Of a stretch of 64,000 nucleotides of DNA, positions 62,849 to 64,000 are shown piece after piece. The stretch covers positions 1,116,001-1,180,000 of the forward strand of contig OZ245051.1 of NCBI GenBank assembly GCA_965224515.1. Reading direction: 5' to 3'. Source of the DNA: Sedimenticola_A sp040506425 (GTDB taxonomy: Bacteria; Pseudomonadota; Gammaproteobacteria; Chromatiales; Chromatiaceae). Made by a program: the position numbers and the translations under genes. Position 1 is the first letter of the stretch. The number at the start of each line of letters is the position of its first letter. The notes beneath the pieces were generated by a model. It made no database searches. It was not told the origin of the DNA and saw only the letters and a program-made list of their open reading frames with translations.

Positions 62849-64000
62849 TTAAGCAGCGCTCTTCTTGAACCAGTTCATCCAAATACCGCTGAGGAACCAG
62901 CTGTAGGCCCAGGTACCCAGGAAAACCAAAACGAAGACGATGGCAATATCCGTCGAAGTGCCATCCAGCGAAAATGCCGGCACGTAACCAAAGATAAAGG
63001 GTGCCAGGTAAAGAAACTTGGCAAACTTGAAGGCGATCCAGGCCGTAGCCCACATGTTGGCCTTGGCGATGGTTGCACCGGCAAAGGCAGCAATACAGAC
63101 CGGCGGCGTGATGTTGGAGTCCTGGGAGAGCCAGTAGACGATCATGTGTGCCGCCAGCTCATTCACACCGAGGTGAGTCAGCGCCGGCACAGCCACCACC
63201 GCCGTAATCAGGTAGGCTGCGGTCACTGGAACCCCCATTCCCAGGATCAGGGATGCCAATGCGATAAAGAGGATGGTCAGAACCAGTGACCCATCCGCCA
63301 GCTCGATAACGATATCAGCAAAGGTCAGTATCAGGCCGCTGTAGGTGAGCACGCCGATAATGATACCGATGACACCGACCGTCGCGCCGATTTTGAGACT
63401 GGCTTCAGCGCCGGCCCGGGAAGCCTGAACAAACCCCTTCAGGTCAATTCGGGTATCTTTCCGGAACCAGCTGACAACGATACAGGTCACGATGCCCAGG
63501 ATTGCAGAATAACCGGGGGAGTAACCCATCAGCATAAAGATGGTGATCACCACCAGGGGGAGTACGTAGAACCACTCCCTTTTGAGAATCTCCATGGCGC
63601 TCTCTTTGCTCTTCTCACCCACGATATTGTGCTTCTTGGCCTCGTAGTGAACCATCATGAAGACACTGAAGAAGTACATCAGGGCGGGAAATATCGCCAC
63701 CAGCATGATCTGGGAGTAGGGCAGGCCGGTCAGCTCTGCCATGATGAAGCCACCAGCACCCATGATGGGTGGCATGAACATGCCGCCGATGGAGGCCGCG
63801 GGTTCAATGCCGCCCGCCACGTGGGGCTTGAAACCCGCCTTCTTCATCATCGGGATGGTGAAGGCGCCGGTGGATACCGTATTAGCGATGGCGCTGCCGG
63901 AGATGGAACCGAACAGTCCGCTGGCGATCACCGATACCTTGCCGGGACCACCAATCTTGTGGCCCACCGCGGCCAGGGGAAAATCGATAAAGAAACGCTG
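62849..64000 (-). CDS. TRAP transporter fused permease (4TM/12TM, TAXI type), 5' end outside window
   Basis: This is the DctM-like part of a fused TRAP permease. The frame continues past the first GTG at 63967 to the window edge (QRFFIDFPLAAV precedes GHKIGG), so the gene starts beyond 64000. Motifs such as 'GLFGSISGSAIANTVSTGAF', 'MPPIMGAGGFIMAELTGLPY' and 'LGMGVPVTAAYLITAVVAVP' are typical of TAXI-TRAP permeases. Twelve or more hydrophobic segments are seen. The binding protein should lie to the right. A universal stress protein follows 6 bases later. Confidence 0.9.
   Translation of the reverse strand, partial: QRFFIDFPLAAVGHKIGGPGKVSVIASGLFGSISGSAIANTVSTGAFTIPMMKKAGFKPHVAGGIEPAASIGGMFMPPIMGAGGFIMAELTGLPYSQIMLVAIFPALMYFFSVFMMVHYEAKKHNIVGEKSKESAMEILKREWFYVLPLVVITIFMLMGYSPGYSAILGIVTCIVVSWFRKDTRIDLKGFVQASRAGAEASLKIGATVGVIGIIIGVLTYSGLILTFADIVIELADGSLVLTILFIALASLILGMGVPVTAAYLITAVVAVPALTHLGVNELAAHMIVYWLSQDSNITPPVCIAAFAGATIAKANMWATAWIAFKFAKFLYLAPFIFGYVPAFSLDGTSTDIAIVFVLVFLGTWAYSWFLSGIWMNWFKKSAA

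Overview
The window looks like one chromosome segment of a GC-rich gammaproteobacterium. An Rnf complex, pyruvate:ferredoxin oxidoreductase, malic enzymes, TRAP uptake systems, HemW, a YebG-type SOS protein and two families of intergenic palindromic repeats suggest a metabolically versatile marine or sediment organism, perhaps near the Chromatiales-type sulfur oxidisers. That placement is inference from gene content. There is no rRNA, tRNA, CRISPR array, integrase or intact insertion sequence.

Layout. 0-10.9 kb: the 3' part of a PFOR-like protein, an rnfCDGEA operon ending in a small Cys-rich membrane protein, a CorC/CNNM-type protein, a small lipoprotein and a Rieske-glutamate synthase fusion. 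10.9-17.6 kb: a cytochrome b561-like remnant, YigZ, a Na/Pi cotransporter, then a lower-GC block of stand-alone enzymes. 17.9-24.9 kb: housekeeping genes (yebG, pyrB, malic enzyme, rpmE, hemW) and a PAS/HD-GYP response regulator. 25-28.4 kb: a TakP-like TRAP system. 28.6-38 kb: uvrD, a ParA remnant, an acyl-CoA synthetase, nifJ and a dihydroorotate-dehydrogenase-like gene. 38-44.1 kb: two secreted proteins, a DapA-like pseudoenzyme candidate, a possible small RNA or peptide unit, and a modE-like/modABC molybdate locus with its operator. 44.2-56.1 kb: a signalling and envelope region. 56.2-64 kb: a P-type ATPase, a lipoprotein, a large malic enzyme, a universal stress protein and a TRAP permease running off the right edge.

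The most striking part is 44.2-52.4 kb. A six-gene minus-strand operon encodes an Hpt protein, a receiver protein, a coiled-coil protein, a membrane-spanning protein with a cytosolic Roadblock-like segment plus periplasmic BON/OmpA domains, a Rab-like small GTPase and a hybrid histidine kinase. Upstream of it lies a good sigma-54 promoter and, about 95 bases further upstream, a TGTC-N10-GACA site. The adjacent OmpA/thrombospondin-type-3 gene has the same arrangement. TGTC-N10-GACA is the known operator of the enterobacterial sigma-54 activator GlrR (QseF), and a GlrR-like protein is encoded just beyond, 16 bases downstream of glmS. The sequence therefore suggests a GlrR-controlled envelope circuit joining amino-sugar synthesis, a peptidoglycan-binding OmpA protein and a GTPase/phosphorelay module.

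A second regulatory signal is GTTC-N7-GTTC, the alphaproteobacterial-type LexA box, upstream of both SOS-type genes here (yebG and uvrD).
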